Below, one piece after another: positions 54,283-63,258 of a stretch of 64,000 bases of DNA. Both the position numbers and the translations under genes were made by a program. The DNA comes from Phyllobacterium sp. YR531 (GTDB taxonomy: Bacteria; Pseudomonadota; Alphaproteobacteria; Rhizobiales; Rhizobiaceae): contig NZ_AKIZ01000019.1 in NCBI RefSeq assembly GCF_000282595.1, positions 62,001-126,000 on the forward strand, read 5' to 3'. Under the pieces are notes generated by a model, which was not told the DNA's origin, did not search any database, and saw only the letters and a list, made by a program, of their open reading frames with translations. The first letter of the stretch is position 1, and each line of letters begins with the position of its first letter.

Positions 54283-55839
54283 CTATTCCGCCGCAACGGC
54301 GAGCGGTGCCGGGCGGAAATCTTCAGGAAAATGATTGAGCGCGCTCATGACGGGATATGGCGTAAAGCCACCCAAGGCGCACAGCGAACCAAACTTCATT
54401 GTGTTGCAAAGATCGGTGAGAACCGCGATCTGCTTTTCAGGCTCAATATTGGCTGCAAGACGGTCTACGACCTCAACGCCACGTGTCGAACCAATGCGGC
54501 ATGGCGTGCACTTGCCACAGGACTCCACGGCGCAGAACTCCATGGCAAAGCGCGCCTGCTTCAGCATGTCGACGCTGTCGTCGAAAACAACGAGCCCGGC
54601 ATGGCCGATCAGCCCGTCCTTGGCTGCAAAGGCCTCATAGTCAAAAGGCGTATCGAACAGCGCACGGGGGAAATAAGCCCCAAGCGGACCACCCACCTGC
54701 ACAGCCTTGACCGGGCGTCCTGTCGCGGTACCACCGCCGATATCGTCGACAATCTCACCAAGGGTAAGGCCAAAAGCAGCTTCGAAAAGGCCGCCATATT
54801 TGACGTTACCGGCTATCTGCAGCGGAATGGTTCCGCGCGAGCGACCCATTCCGAAATCTTTATAGAAGGCTGCGCCGCGATCCATGATGATCGGTACGGA
54901 GGCGAGTGAAATCACATTGTTGATGACAGTGGGCTTACCGAACAATCCCTTATGCGCAGGAAGCGGCGGCTTGGCGCGGACAATACCGCGACGACCCTCC
55001 AAGCTTTCAAGCAAGGCTGTTTCTTCGCCGCAAACATAGGCACCGGCACCAACACGCACTTCCATATCAAACGCATAATTCGAACCAAGCACGCAAGCGC
55101 CCAGAACACCGGCTGTGCGCGCAACCTCAATAGCCTCGTTCATGACGGCAATGGCGTGCGGATATTCAGAACGGATATAGATGTAACCCTTGCTCGCTTC
55201 TACGGCGATACCCGCAATCGTCATGCCCTCAATGAGCACAAACGGATCGCCTTCCATGATCATCCGATCGGCGAAGGTGCCGCTATCGCCTTCATCCGCA
55301 TTGCAGACGATATACTTCTGTGGAGCTTCGGTATCGAGAACGGTCTTCCACTTGATGCCTGTCGGAAATCCGGCCCCGCCTCGTCCACGCAGCCCGGACT
55401 CTGTCACCTGAGCAACGATTTCGGTCCGCGATAATGCCAAAGCATTCTGCAGCCCCTTCAAGCCATCATGGGCGCGATAATCATCCAGTGAAACCGGATC
55501 GGTGATGCCGCACCGGGCAAATGTCAGGCGGGTCTGCTTTGCAAGAAAGGGGAGATGATCGGTCAGGCCGAGCCAAAGTGGATGCACCCTGCCCTCAGCC
55601 AGACCACCATCAAGCAATGCGGCAACGTCCGAAGCCTTGACCGGCCCATAGGCCACGCGGCCATTGGGTGTTTCCACCTCGACCATCGGTTCAAGCCAGT
55701 ACATGCCACGCGAACCATTGCGCACGATTTTTGCATCAAGTTTGCGAGCGGTAATTTCATTCTCAAGCGTCCTGGCGACTTTTTCAGCCCCAAGAGCAAG
55801 TGCGCCGGAATCACGCGGTACAAAAAAGGTGACGGTCAT
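54283..55839 (-). CDS. fdsB: NAD-dependent formate dehydrogenase beta subunit (FMN/NADH-binding)
   Basis: 518 residues. The N-terminal ~120 residues are a thioredoxin-like domain specific to FdsB, followed by the NuoF-like region with GRGGAGFPTGIKW (NADH/FMN binding) and the [4Fe-4S] motif ESCGKCTPCRIGS. It takes electrons from FdsA and reduces NAD. It starts with ATGA over the fdsG stop and ends 9 bases before fdsA. Confidence 0.95.
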   Translation of the reverse strand: MTVTFFVPRDSGALALGAEKVARTLENEITARKLDAKIVRNGSRGMYWLEPMVEVETPNGRVAYGPVKASDVAALLDGGLAEGRVHPLWLGLTDHLPFLAKQTRLTFARCGITDPVSLDDYRAHDGLKGLQNALALSRTEIVAQVTESGLRGRGGAGFPTGIKWKTVLDTEAPQKYIVCNADEGDSGTFADRMIMEGDPFVLIEGMTIAGIAVEASKGYIYIRSEYPHAIAVMNEAIEVARTAGVLGACVLGSNYAFDMEVRVGAGAYVCGEETALLESLEGRRGIVRAKPPLPAHKGLFGKPTVINNVISLASVPIIMDRGAAFYKDFGMGRSRGTIPLQIAGNVKYGGLFEAAFGLTLGEIVDDIGGGTATGRPVKAVQVGGPLGAYFPRALFDTPFDYEAFAAKDGLIGHAGLVVFDDSVDMLKQARFAMEFCAVESCGKCTPCRIGSTRGVEVVDRLAANIEPEKQIAVLTDLCNTMKFGSLCALGGFTPYPVMSALNHFPEDFRPAPLAVAAE

Positions 55840-56309
55840 AAGCGCACCTCAACTGCGATTTCATCAAGCTGATCAGCATCGAGGCGGCCAATGACCTCGC
55901 CATCCAGCATCGCTGCCGGAGCACAGGCGCAAAGGCCGAGACAATAGACCGGCTCAAGCGTAACAGCGCCATCGGCGGTTGTGCCATGCCAATCAATACC
56001 CAGCAATTGGCGGGCACGGTCAGCCAATGCGTCACCGCCCATCGATTGACAGGCTTCGGCGCGGCAAAGCTTCAGGACATGCCGACCTGCGGGATGATCG
56101 CGATAATCATGATAGAAGGAAAATACGCCGTGAACTTCCGCCCGGGAAATATTGAGAGCATGTGCGATCAAAGGCAGAGTTTCTTGCGGCACATAGCCAA
56201 ACTCATCCTGCAACTCATGCAAGATGGGCAGTAAAGGCCCTTCTTTGCCCTTGAATTGATCGATAATGCCTATCGCCCTTGCAGCGACATCGGTACTTGC
56301 GCTCTGCAT
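55836..56309 (-). CDS. fdsG: NAD-dependent formate dehydrogenase gamma subunit ([2Fe-2S])
   Basis: 157 residues, NuoE-like. The thioredoxin-fold [2Fe-2S] ligands are in CRAEACQS and CLGLCACAP. It is the first gene of the operon. Its ribosome site, GGGAGGG, lies about 12 bases upstream of the ATG, farther than usual. Confidence 0.95.
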   Translation of the reverse strand: MQSASTDVAARAIGIIDQFKGKEGPLLPILHELQDEFGYVPQETLPLIAHALNISRAEVHGVFSFYHDYRDHPAGRHVLKLCRAEACQSMGGDALADRARQLLGIDWHGTTADGAVTLEPVYCLGLCACAPAAMLDGEVIGRLDADQLDEIAVEVRL

Positions 56310-56398
56310 TTTTAGCAGCGCCCTCCCTAAATTTCTCCTCGTGACTTAGAACAGATCAAAAAACTGATATATAATCAATATCGCAGACTCGTTAGTCG

Positions 56399-56413
56399 AT
56401 AGAAAATTTCTAT
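56399..56413. promoter_or_regulatory. LysR-type palindrome in the fds promoter region
   Basis: ATAGAAA-A-TTTCTAT, a perfect 7-base inverted repeat with T-N11-A geometry. It sits just past the LysR stop and 90 bases upstream of the fdsG ATG. A second imperfect palindrome (GACT-AACG-AGTC) lies closer to fdsG. It suits binding by the adjacent LysR regulator. Confidence 0.55.
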
Positions 56414-57309
56414 TAAGAAACATCCATTGTGAGGGCCAGCGCCCGTGCCTCGTGCAATAATGCGGAGACGAGCGGCGTATGCGGCTCACGATCTGCCGTA
56501 ACGAGACCAACCAGATGGCGCGCATCCGGCTCAACGATGGGAATTGAACGGATCGGTTCGGCAAAGCCCAAAGTCTCGGAAAGATTGAGCGGCATGATGC
56601 TTACCCACTTGCCGGTGCGTATATGGGAGAACAGCACGATCATTGAATTCGACTCGAGTGTCGGGCTGACTTCAACGCCGGCATCATGCAAATGCTTGTT
56701 GATAAGACGCCGGTTCTGCATGTCTTTTGTGAGCAGACAAAGCGGCAATTGGCCAACCTCCGCCCAAGTGACAGATGTTCTGTCTGAATATGTATTCCCC
56801 GCCGCCGTTATCAGTTGATAGCGCTCGGCATAAAGAGGAACCGATGTGACGCGTCCTAACGGCTCGTTATCCAGGTAGCTAATGCCAGCATCTATCTCAA
56901 AATTACTGAGCAATGTCAGAACTTCGAGTGACGTGCGGGATGTAATGGAAAAAGTAACGTCGGGGTGTTTTTCCCTGAAAGGCGTGGTGAGCTTGGAAAC
57001 CATCGCGAGAGCCGTTGGGATAGCGGCAATTTTCAGATGCCCGGCAAGCCCCGAATGCGCTGCACGGATTTCCTCACGCATTGTTCTGGTGTCACCGACA
57101 ATGCGCCGCGCCCATTCGAGCACGCGCTGACCTTCGGAGGTCAGACCATTAAAACGCGACCCGCGTTGGACCAGAACGGCCCCAAGCGTATTTTCAAGCT
57201 GGCGAATAGCCGCTGAAAGCGTCGGCTGCGTAACACCGCATTCCTCTGCGGCCCGGCCAAAATGCTTGTGGCGAGCCAATGCAATAAAAAACTCCAGCTT
57301 GTCGATCAT
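56413..57309 (-). CDS. LysR-family regulator of formate dehydrogenase (FdsR-like)
   Basis: A 298-residue LysR regulator with an N-terminal helix-turn-helix (GRAAEECGVTQPTLSAAIRQLE) and an effector-binding domain. It lies directly upstream of fdsG in the same orientation, where fdsR is found in related bacteria. The stop codon borders the T-N11-A palindrome. It probably activates fds in response to formate or a related signal. Confidence 0.88.
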   Translation of the reverse strand: MIDKLEFFIALARHKHFGRAAEECGVTQPTLSAAIRQLENTLGAVLVQRGSRFNGLTSEGQRVLEWARRIVGDTRTMREEIRAAHSGLAGHLKIAAIPTALAMVSKLTTPFREKHPDVTFSITSRTSLEVLTLLSNFEIDAGISYLDNEPLGRVTSVPLYAERYQLITAAGNTYSDRTSVTWAEVGQLPLCLLTKDMQNRRLINKHLHDAGVEVSPTLESNSMIVLFSHIRTGKWVSIMPLNLSETLGFAEPIRSIPIVEPDARHLVGLVTADREPHTPLVSALLHEARALALTMDVS

Positions 57310-57449
57310 TCCGATTGCTCCCCCACACTGACTCTAATGGTGATCCATGCAAATGAGCAAGTCCCCCGATAGTCACGCCGCTTTGATCTGGCAAAGCGCA
57401 TTGTTTGATGTATGTTGCCGTCAACACCCACGCTTCCAAGGACATGAAA

Positions 57450-57788
57450 ATGGATATCCGTCAGATTGACGATCGCTATGCTGTGACTGGCCAAATTTCA
57501 CCGGACGATGTTCGCGATATTGTTGCGGCTGGTTATGGCGCGCTTATTTGCAACCGCCCGGATGGCGAAACGCCGGACCAGCCCGATTTTGCCGAGATTG
57601 CAAGAGTGGCGGAAAAGGCTGGCATCCCTGTCTATTACGTGCCTGTCGTTTCCGGTCAGCTAACACAGGATGATGTGGACGCAATGGCTTCGGCTCTAGA
57701 ACAGGCCGAAGGCCCGGTTCTCGCTTATTGCCGCTCCGGTGCGCGTTCTACCAATATTTACGGGATTGTGCAGCAGCAAAAGGACTGA
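57450..57788 (+). CDS. Rhodanese/TIGR01244-like sulfurtransferase domain protein
   Basis: A 112-residue protein. MDIRQIDDRYAVTGQISPDDV is the TIGR01244-type start and AYCRSGARSTNIYG holds the CRSGAR active loop. The six-residue loop is rhodanese-like (sulfur transfer), whereas relatives with a longer CX5R loop are phosphatases. Related domains occur in Blh/BigR persulfide systems, but no MBL partner is adjacent. The ATG at 57450 is preferred, with AAGGA upstream. Confidence 0.78.
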   Translation: MDIRQIDDRYAVTGQISPDDVRDIVAAGYGALICNRPDGETPDQPDFAEIARVAEKAGIPVYYVPVVSGQLTQDDVDAMASALEQAEGPVLAYCRSGARSTNIYGIVQQQKD

Positions 57789-57791
57789 TCA

Positions 57792-58271
57792 GTGCGTCTA
57801 GCAAGCATTGCGCTGACATTCGCCTTTTCAGTGGCGCTGGCTGTTTCTGCCAGCGCCCAAGACAAACCAACGCCCGTCGAAAATGACAAGAAGCCTTTGG
57901 CTTCCATTAAAAAGCTGATGGATGATCTCGACAGGTTGTTAAAGAACAGCTCTACCGTGAAACCGGCAAGCAGCGGCAATATTGAAGATCGCATGATGAA
58001 CGAGATTCAAGCCTGCTGGGCTCTTCCTGCTTATAAGCAGGGCGATATTTTGCCCGAAACGAAAGTTACCGTAAATGTCGGAAAAGACGGATCGCTACTC
58101 AGCGATCCGATTGTTTTGAAGTCTGGAACGGACCCTTTGGGTAAACAGCTTGCTGAAAGCGCTGTTCGAGCCATCAAGCGTTGCGCGCCCTTCAAAACAG
58201 TGAAAGACAATCCCGATTCCTATGAAAAACTTCGAACGATTGTCTTCAACTTCAAGCCGTCCGCATTATAA
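57792..58271 (+). CDS. Periplasmic TolA/TonB C-terminal-like protein
   Basis: A 159-residue protein starting at a GTG 3 bases after the previous stop, so it is cotranscribed. Signal peptide (LTFAFSVALAVSASA, cleavage near residue 22), a Lys/Asp linker, then a TolA-III/TonB-C-like fold: IQACWALPAY, VTVNVGKDGSL and AIKRCAPFKTV with two Cys. It lacks the TM helix of full TolA, so it may be a free periplasmic or outer-membrane-linked domain. Function unknown. Confidence 0.7.
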   Translation: MRLASIALTFAFSVALAVSASAQDKPTPVENDKKPLASIKKLMDDLDRLLKNSSTVKPASSGNIEDRMMNEIQACWALPAYKQGDILPETKVTVNVGKDGSLLSDPIVLKSGTDPLGKQLAESAVRAIKRCAPFKTVKDNPDSYEKLRTIVFNFKPSAL

Positions 58272-58278
58272 TTCTGGA

Positions 58279-59469
58279 TCAGAAAAACGCCTGAATGCCA
58301 GTCTGGGCTCGTCCGAGAATGAGTGCATGCACATCATGCGTGCCTTCATAGGTATTCACAGTTTCAAGATTTTGCGAGTGACGCATGACATGGTAACCGA
58401 TCTGAATACCATTACCGCCATGCATGTCGCGTGCCACACGAGCTATATCCAATGCTTTGCCGCAATTGTTGCGCTTGACGAGACTGATCATCTCCGGTGC
58501 CATCCGGTCTTCATCCATGAGACGGCCAACGCGCAATGATGCCTGCAAGCCGAGGGTAATTTCGGTCTGCATATCGGCAAACTTCTTCTGGAAAAGCTGA
58601 GTGGCGGCCAATGGGCGACCAAATTGCTTTCGATCAAGGCCATATTGCACGGTTCGCTGCCAGCAATCTTCAGCAGCGCCTAGAACTCCCCAGGAAATGC
58701 CGTAACGGGCACGATTAAGACAGCCGAACGGGCCTTTGAGACCAGCCACGTTTGGCAGCACATGTTCTTCGCCGACGATAACGCCATCCATGACGATTTC
58801 ACCGGTGATGGAAGCGCGTAGTGAAAGCTTGCCGTCAATTTTAGGCGCAGAAAGTCCTTTCATGCCTTTTTCAAGCACGAAGCCCTTGATCTGCCCGTCA
58901 TGTGCGTCGGACTTGGCCCAGACAACGAACACATCAGCAATCGGAGAATTGGAAATCCACATTTTTGAGCCGGAGATGCTGTAACCATCCGCAACCTTGG
59001 TTGCACGGGTCTTCATGCCTGCCGGATCGGAACCAGCATCCGGTTCAGTCAGACCAAAACAGCCAATCCACTCACCAGAGGCGAGCTTTGGCAGATATTT
59101 TTTGCGCTGTTCCTCGGAGCCATAAGCGTAGATGGGGTACATCACCAGCGAAGATTGCACGCTCATCATTGACCGATAGCCACTGTCCACGCGTTCCACC
59201 TCGCGTGCGACAAGACCATAGGCAACATAAGAGGCGCCAGCCGTGCCGTATTCTTCAGGCAACGTGACGCCGAGCAGCCCTGCGCCACCCATGAGCCTGA
59301 AGAGTTCAGGATCGGTTTTTTCCTGGAGATAGGCCTCTTCAATGCGAGGCAGAAGCTCACTCTGGGCAAAGGAACGCGCACTGTCGCGAATCATCCTTTC
59401 ATCTTCTGTCAGTTGATCTTCCAACAAAAAGGGATCGGTCCAGACAAAGGACGGCTTGGAATTTGCCAT
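58279..59469 (-). CDS. gcdH: Acyl-CoA dehydrogenase, glutaryl-CoA type
   Basis: A 396-residue [16 protein letters not shown] binds FAD, and the active-site Glu lies in [15 protein letters not shown], the form seen in glutaryl-CoA dehydrogenases. That enzyme oxidatively decarboxylates glutaryl-CoA to crotonyl-CoA in lysine, hydroxylysine and tryptophan degradation. It is convergent with the TolA-like gene (7-base gap) and divergent from mutL. Confidence 0.9.
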   Translation of the reverse strand: MANSKPSFVWTDPFLLEDQLTEDERMIRDSARSFAQSELLPRIEEAYLQEKTDPELFRLMGGAGLLGVTLPEEYGTAGASYVAYGLVAREVERVDSGYRSMMSVQSSLVMYPIYAYGSEEQRKKYLPKLASGEWIGCFGLTEPDAGSDPAGMKTRATKVADGYSISGSKMWISNSPIADVFVVWAKSDAHDGQIKGFVLEKGMKGLSAPKIDGKLSLRASITGEIVMDGVIVGEEHVLPNVAGLKGPFGCLNRARYGISWGVLGAAEDCWQRTVQYGLDRKQFGRPLAATQLFQKKFADMQTEITLGLQASLRVGRLMDEDRMAPEMISLVKRNNCGKALDIARVARDMHGGNGIQIGYHVMRHSQNLETVNTYEGTHDVHALILGRAQTGIQAFF

Positions 59470-59618
59470 TAGGGTCTTCTCCTCGAATAGTTCTCAAGGA
59501 CTATCATCAAATCTGTGCCGGTGGCCAGATGATAACATTGCTAATATTTGCTTGGATGATGAGCAGCACGCATGATTTGCACGTTTCAGTACTCAGCCGA
59601 ATCCACTATATCTGGGCA

Positions 59619-61478
59619 ATGGCAATCAAACATCTCACCGAAACCATCATAAACCAGATCGCGGCGGGCGAAGTTATCGAACGGCCTGCCAGCGTTGTGA
59701 AAGAGTTGGTTGAAAATGCCATCGACGCCGGTGCCACGCGTATCGATATCGTCACTGCCGGTGGTGGAAAGAACCTCATCCGCATAACCGACAATGGTTC
59801 GGGCATTCCTTCGGATGAGCTTGCGTTGGCCGTGTCACGGCATTGCACGTCCAAATTGACCGACAATGTGCACGACATCAGAGCTCTTGGTTTTCGCGGT
59901 GAAGCGCTGCCATCTATCGGGTCTATCTCGCGGCTTTCCTTGAAATCACGCGTGGCAGATGCTGATTCCGGATTTGAGATTGCCGTCAATGGCGGGCGAA
60001 TGGATGGGCCACGCCCCACAGGCATGAATGGCGGAACGATTGCCGAAGTGCGTGATCTTTTCTTTTCAACGCCAGCACGCCTGAAATTCATGAAAACGGA
60101 CCGCGCTGAAGCGACTGCGATCAGCGACGTCGTTCGGCGTGTTGCGATAGCCTTCCCGCATATCCGCTTCTCCATTACAGGCAGCGACCGTTCTCCGCTG
60201 GAAATGGCGGCCACCGGTATTGGTTCTGCTGGTATGCTGGAACGTATCTCGCAGGTTCTCGGCAAAGACTTTCCAGAGAATGCCATTGCCATAGATGCCA
60301 TGCGCGATGGAGTAAGGTTGACTGGCTTTGCGGGCATTCCTGCTTTCAATCGCGCCAACAGCCTGCACCAATTTGCCTATGTGAATGGGCGGCCGGTGCG
60401 CGATAAACAGATTTGGGGCGCTACTCGTGGGGCCTATGCAGATGTCATGTCGCGCGACCGCCATCCGGTCGTCGTGTTGTTTCTTAATCTTGATCCCGAA
60501 CTCGTTGACGTGAACGTTCATCCGGCAAAAGCAGATGTGCGCTTTCGCGATCCTGGCCTTGTGCGCGGCTTGATTGTCGGAGCAATTCGCGAGGCTCTCG
60601 GACAATCTGGAATTCGTGCAGCAACGACAGGCGCCGAAGGAATGCTGCACTCGTTTCGCCTCGGTGGCGCAGAACCTCGCCTTGCAGCGCAGTCATGGGG
60701 TAATGGGAACACCTATTCCAGTAATCAGAACTATTCGGCTCAGCAATCGCCGTTTCGACCCTTCGAGCAGACACCTGTCGCAGCCAATGATGGGCATGGG
60801 CTCGCCGAGGCTGTGCAGGAATTTCTTTATGACGGTGCTAATGCGTTAAGCGCTGATGCGCGGGCCAGCACGATTGCTGCACCGCCGGAACTGCTTGCCA
60901 TGCCGCTTGGTGCCGCCCGCGCGCAAGTCCATGCAAATTATATAGTCGCCCAGACTGATGACAGCCTTGTCATTGTCGACCAGCATGCCGCGCATGAACG
61001 TCTCGTTTATGAAGCGTTGAAGAACGCACTTCATTCACGCCCCTTACCCGCGCAAATGCTGCTGATCCCGGAAATTGTTGATCTTCCTGAAGATGATGTA
61101 GGGCGGCTCGTCGCCCATGCCGAAACACTCCAACGGTTTGGACTAGGGATAGAGGCGTTCGGCCCGGGAGCAGTTGCCGTGCGGGAAACGCCATCCATGC
61201 TGGGCGAGATTGATACGCAACAGCTGGTTCGCGACCTTGCAGATGAGATTGCCGAGCATGACACTTCGGACGGATTGAAAGCCATTCTTGATCATGTAGC
61301 AGCGACCATGGCTTGCCATGGTTCGGTCAGGTCCGGAAGGCGGCTTAAGCCTGATGAGATGAACGCATTGCTTCGGCAAATGGAAGCGACGCCGGGATCA
61401 GGTACGTGCAATCACGGACGCCCGACCTATATAGAATTGAAGCTGACAGACATCGAGCGGCTGTTTGGCAGGCGTTAG
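59619..61478 (+). CDS. mutL: DNA mismatch repair protein MutL
   Basis: A 619-residue MutL. N-terminal GHKL ATPase motifs: [22 protein letters not shown] and [10 protein letters not shown]. The C-terminal region has [12 protein letters not shown] (D454 onward), the metal-dependent endonuclease motif of MutL proteins without MutH, plus ACHGSVR and CNHGRPT. It couples MutS recognition to strand incision. The ATG at 59619 is preferred over the longer frame from 59463, whose first 52 residues lack MutL character. Confidence 0.95.
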   Translation: MAIKHLTETIINQIAAGEVIERPASVVKELVENAIDAGATRIDIVTAGGGKNLIRITDNGSGIPSDELALAVSRHCTSKLTDNVHDIRALGFRGEALPSIGSISRLSLKSRVADADSGFEIAVNGGRMDGPRPTGMNGGTIAEVRDLFFSTPARLKFMKTDRAEATAISDVVRRVAIAFPHIRFSITGSDRSPLEMAATGIGSAGMLERISQVLGKDFPENAIAIDAMRDGVRLTGFAGIPAFNRANSLHQFAYVNGRPVRDKQIWGATRGAYADVMSRDRHPVVVLFLNLDPELVDVNVHPAKADVRFRDPGLVRGLIVGAIREALGQSGIRAATTGAEGMLHSFRLGGAEPRLAAQSWGNGNTYSSNQNYSAQQSPFRPFEQTPVAANDGHGLAEAVQEFLYDGANALSADARASTIAAPPELLAMPLGAARAQVHANYIVAQTDDSLVIVDQHAAHERLVYEALKNALHSRPLPAQMLLIPEIVDLPEDDVGRLVAHAETLQRFGLGIEAFGPGAVAVRETPSMLGEIDTQQLVRDLADEIAEHDTSDGLKAILDHVAATMACHGSVRSGRRLKPDEMNALLRQMEATPGSGTCNHGRPTYIELKLTDIERLFGRR

Positions 61479-61546
61479 AGCCAGAGCTTGACCGCGAAAG
61501 TCGTAAGGCCGTAAATAGCGGCTACTGATAAACTGGAACAGATGTA

Positions 61547-61783
61547 ATGAACCGATTTGAAGGCCCCGGCTCGCGAGAAGCCAAGATTCGCTACCTTGAT
61601 GGCGACTTTCAGGTTTTGTCGCCGGGTGCCTATGTGCTGTGTGCAGTTACCGCAGAAAAGATTGCTATCGATGAACTAAGATATTGGAGCGTCGCCCGGC
61701 AGGAGCCTTATGTCGATGCCCGTACATCGTTCAATCGCGAACTTCAGGAAAATCCCGATTTGCGGCAGCGGAGCAAAGGTTGA
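61547..61783 (+). CDS. DUF2093-family small protein
   Basis: A 78-residue protein with the DUF2093 pattern: EAKIRYLDGDFQVLSPGAYVLC, then IAIDELRYWSVARQEPYV. Restricted mainly to alphaproteobacteria; function unknown. The stop (61781-61783) lies two bases before the ATG of the next gene, so the two are probably cotranscribed. Confidence 0.85.
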   Translation: MNRFEGPGSREAKIRYLDGDFQVLSPGAYVLCAVTAEKIAIDELRYWSVARQEPYVDARTSFNRELQENPDLRQRSKG

Positions 61784-61785
61784 AC

Positions 61786-62232
61786 ATGCAGAACCGTCGT
61801 ACGCTGCTGCTTTCCATTGTAGGTTTTGGCCTTGCTATCAGCGGTTGCGCGACCAACACTCCGGCTCCAGCCTATAGCGGGCCGACAAAAACTATTCGCG
61901 GTTATTTGCAAGGGCCACCCTATGCCCGGCTTACTGCCAGCACGGTTGTATTTATAACTGCATATGATGCCACCAATGGCGCAACGGGTTCCATGCCCAA
62001 AATCGGCGCGACCAGCTTTACGCTCAATCGCAATGGTTATTTCCCAGTCGCCTATGAGATCGAGATTCCGGCAAGCCATGCAGCACCGCGAATTTCGCTT
62101 GCAGTGGAAATGCGCCAGTATGGCAGGGTGACATTCACCAATGATCGGCAATACAGCCAGACGACCGGACGCAATCTCGACATACCCGTAAGAGAAGCGC
62201 CGCCACGGGTGAAAAGCCGCAATTACCTATAG
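61786..62232 (+). CDS. YbaY-like lipoprotein
   Basis: A 148-residue protein with a lipobox (LAISGC, Cys about residue 21), so it is a probable outer-membrane or periplasmic lipoprotein. The body resembles the YbaY/type III secretion pilotin-like fold (IRGYLQGPPYARLTASTVVFI region). Function unknown. It is convergent with lpxK; the two stops overlap over six bases. Confidence 0.8.
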   Translation: MQNRRTLLLSIVGFGLAISGCATNTPAPAYSGPTKTIRGYLQGPPYARLTASTVVFITAYDATNGATGSMPKIGATSFTLNRNGYFPVAYEIEIPASHAAPRISLAVEMRQYGRVTFTNDRQYSQTTGRNLDIPVREAPPRVKSRNYL

Positions 62233-63258
62233 AGTTTTGAGGGCTCGAGCCTTTGCACGCTCGCGCGTATCCCGGATAATGTTCTGTGCCGTTTGTGGAT
62301 GGTTGAAAATCAGATCCACCTCCAGAACGAGCGTCTGTTCAGCGAGCTTTCTGGCAGTAGGGCTGCCGTCAAGCAATCGCACATGATCCTTTGCAGTCGT
62401 AATCAAAGTAAGGTGGTTCTCGGCAGCATCCTTGATTAAGTCTGCTGCCTCTTCATCCGTAAAAGGATGGTGATCCGGAAACGGCTTTGTTTGGACAATC
62501 TCAAGTCTTTCCTCATTCAAGGTTGTAAAGAACTTTGACGGATCGCCAATGCCGGCAAAAGCCAAGAAACGCTGCTGCGAAATGTGCTCAACCCCAACCG
62601 GTCGCAGTACAGCTTCGTAAATTGGTTTTGCCGCCCTTGCCGCACTGCGAACGACTTGGTCCGCGCCACTAGCAGTGCCAATCTTGAGCAGCGCGTCGGT
62701 CCGAACCAGTTGGTCAGTCAAGGGTGCACGCAAAGGCCCGGCAGGAAGAACTTTGCCGTTGCCTATGCCCCTGCCCGCATCCACGACCATAAGTGCATAA
62801 TCGAAATGCAACCGGGCGCTTTGGAAACCATCGTCCATGATGATGAAATCACACCCGCCCTCGATCAGAGCTGACGCACCGGCAACGCGGTCAGCACAAA
62901 CGACAACCTGTGCGTGACGTGCCAACAGGATAGGTTCATCGCCAACATGACGAGCGCTATCGTGCTCAGGGTCAACTTTATGCAAACCGGAGAACGCACC
63001 GCCATAGCCACGCGAAACGATGCCGGGCTTCAAACCGGCAGACTTCGCTGCCTTGGCAAGCGCAATGGATGTTGGGGTTTTACCGGCACCACCGACTGTG
63101 AAGTTACCAACACACAGTACCGGGACCGGAACTGTTGGCGGAGTAGCCCGCCGGATACGGCGGCCAGCAACAGCACCATATATCCTGGCCAATGGGCTCA
63201 GGGCCCGCGCGCGCCAATCCGGCTTTTCCCACCAGAATGGAGGCGCTTCCGACGTCAT
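62227..63258 (-). CDS. lpxK: Tetraacyldisaccharide 4'-kinase
   Basis: A 343-residue LpxK. GNFTVGGAGKTPTS is the P-loop near residue 52, with DDGFQSARLHFDYAL and TTAKDHVRL following. It phosphorylates the 4' position of the lipid A disaccharide in the inner membrane. The start overlaps the waaA stop by ATGA, as in many Rhizobiales. Confidence 0.96.
   Translation of the reverse strand: MTSEAPPFWWEKPDWRARALSPLARIYGAVAGRRIRRATPPTVPVPVLCVGNFTVGGAGKTPTSIALAKAAKSAGLKPGIVSRGYGGAFSGLHKVDPEHDSARHVGDEPILLARHAQVVVCADRVAGASALIEGGCDFIIMDDGFQSARLHFDYALMVVDAGRGIGNGKVLPAGPLRAPLTDQLVRTDALLKIGTASGADQVVRSAARAAKPIYEAVLRPVGVEHISQQRFLAFAGIGDPSKFFTTLNEERLEIVQTKPFPDHHPFTDEEAADLIKDAAENHLTLITTAKDHVRLLDGSPTARKLAEQTLVLEVDLIFNHPQTAQNIIRDTRERAKARALKTL

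Noticed and set aside
59463-59618. MutL extended by 52 residues from an upstream start
   Set aside because: The extension lacks MutL sequence and overlaps the 5' end of gcdH; the family start MAIKHLTE is at 59619.
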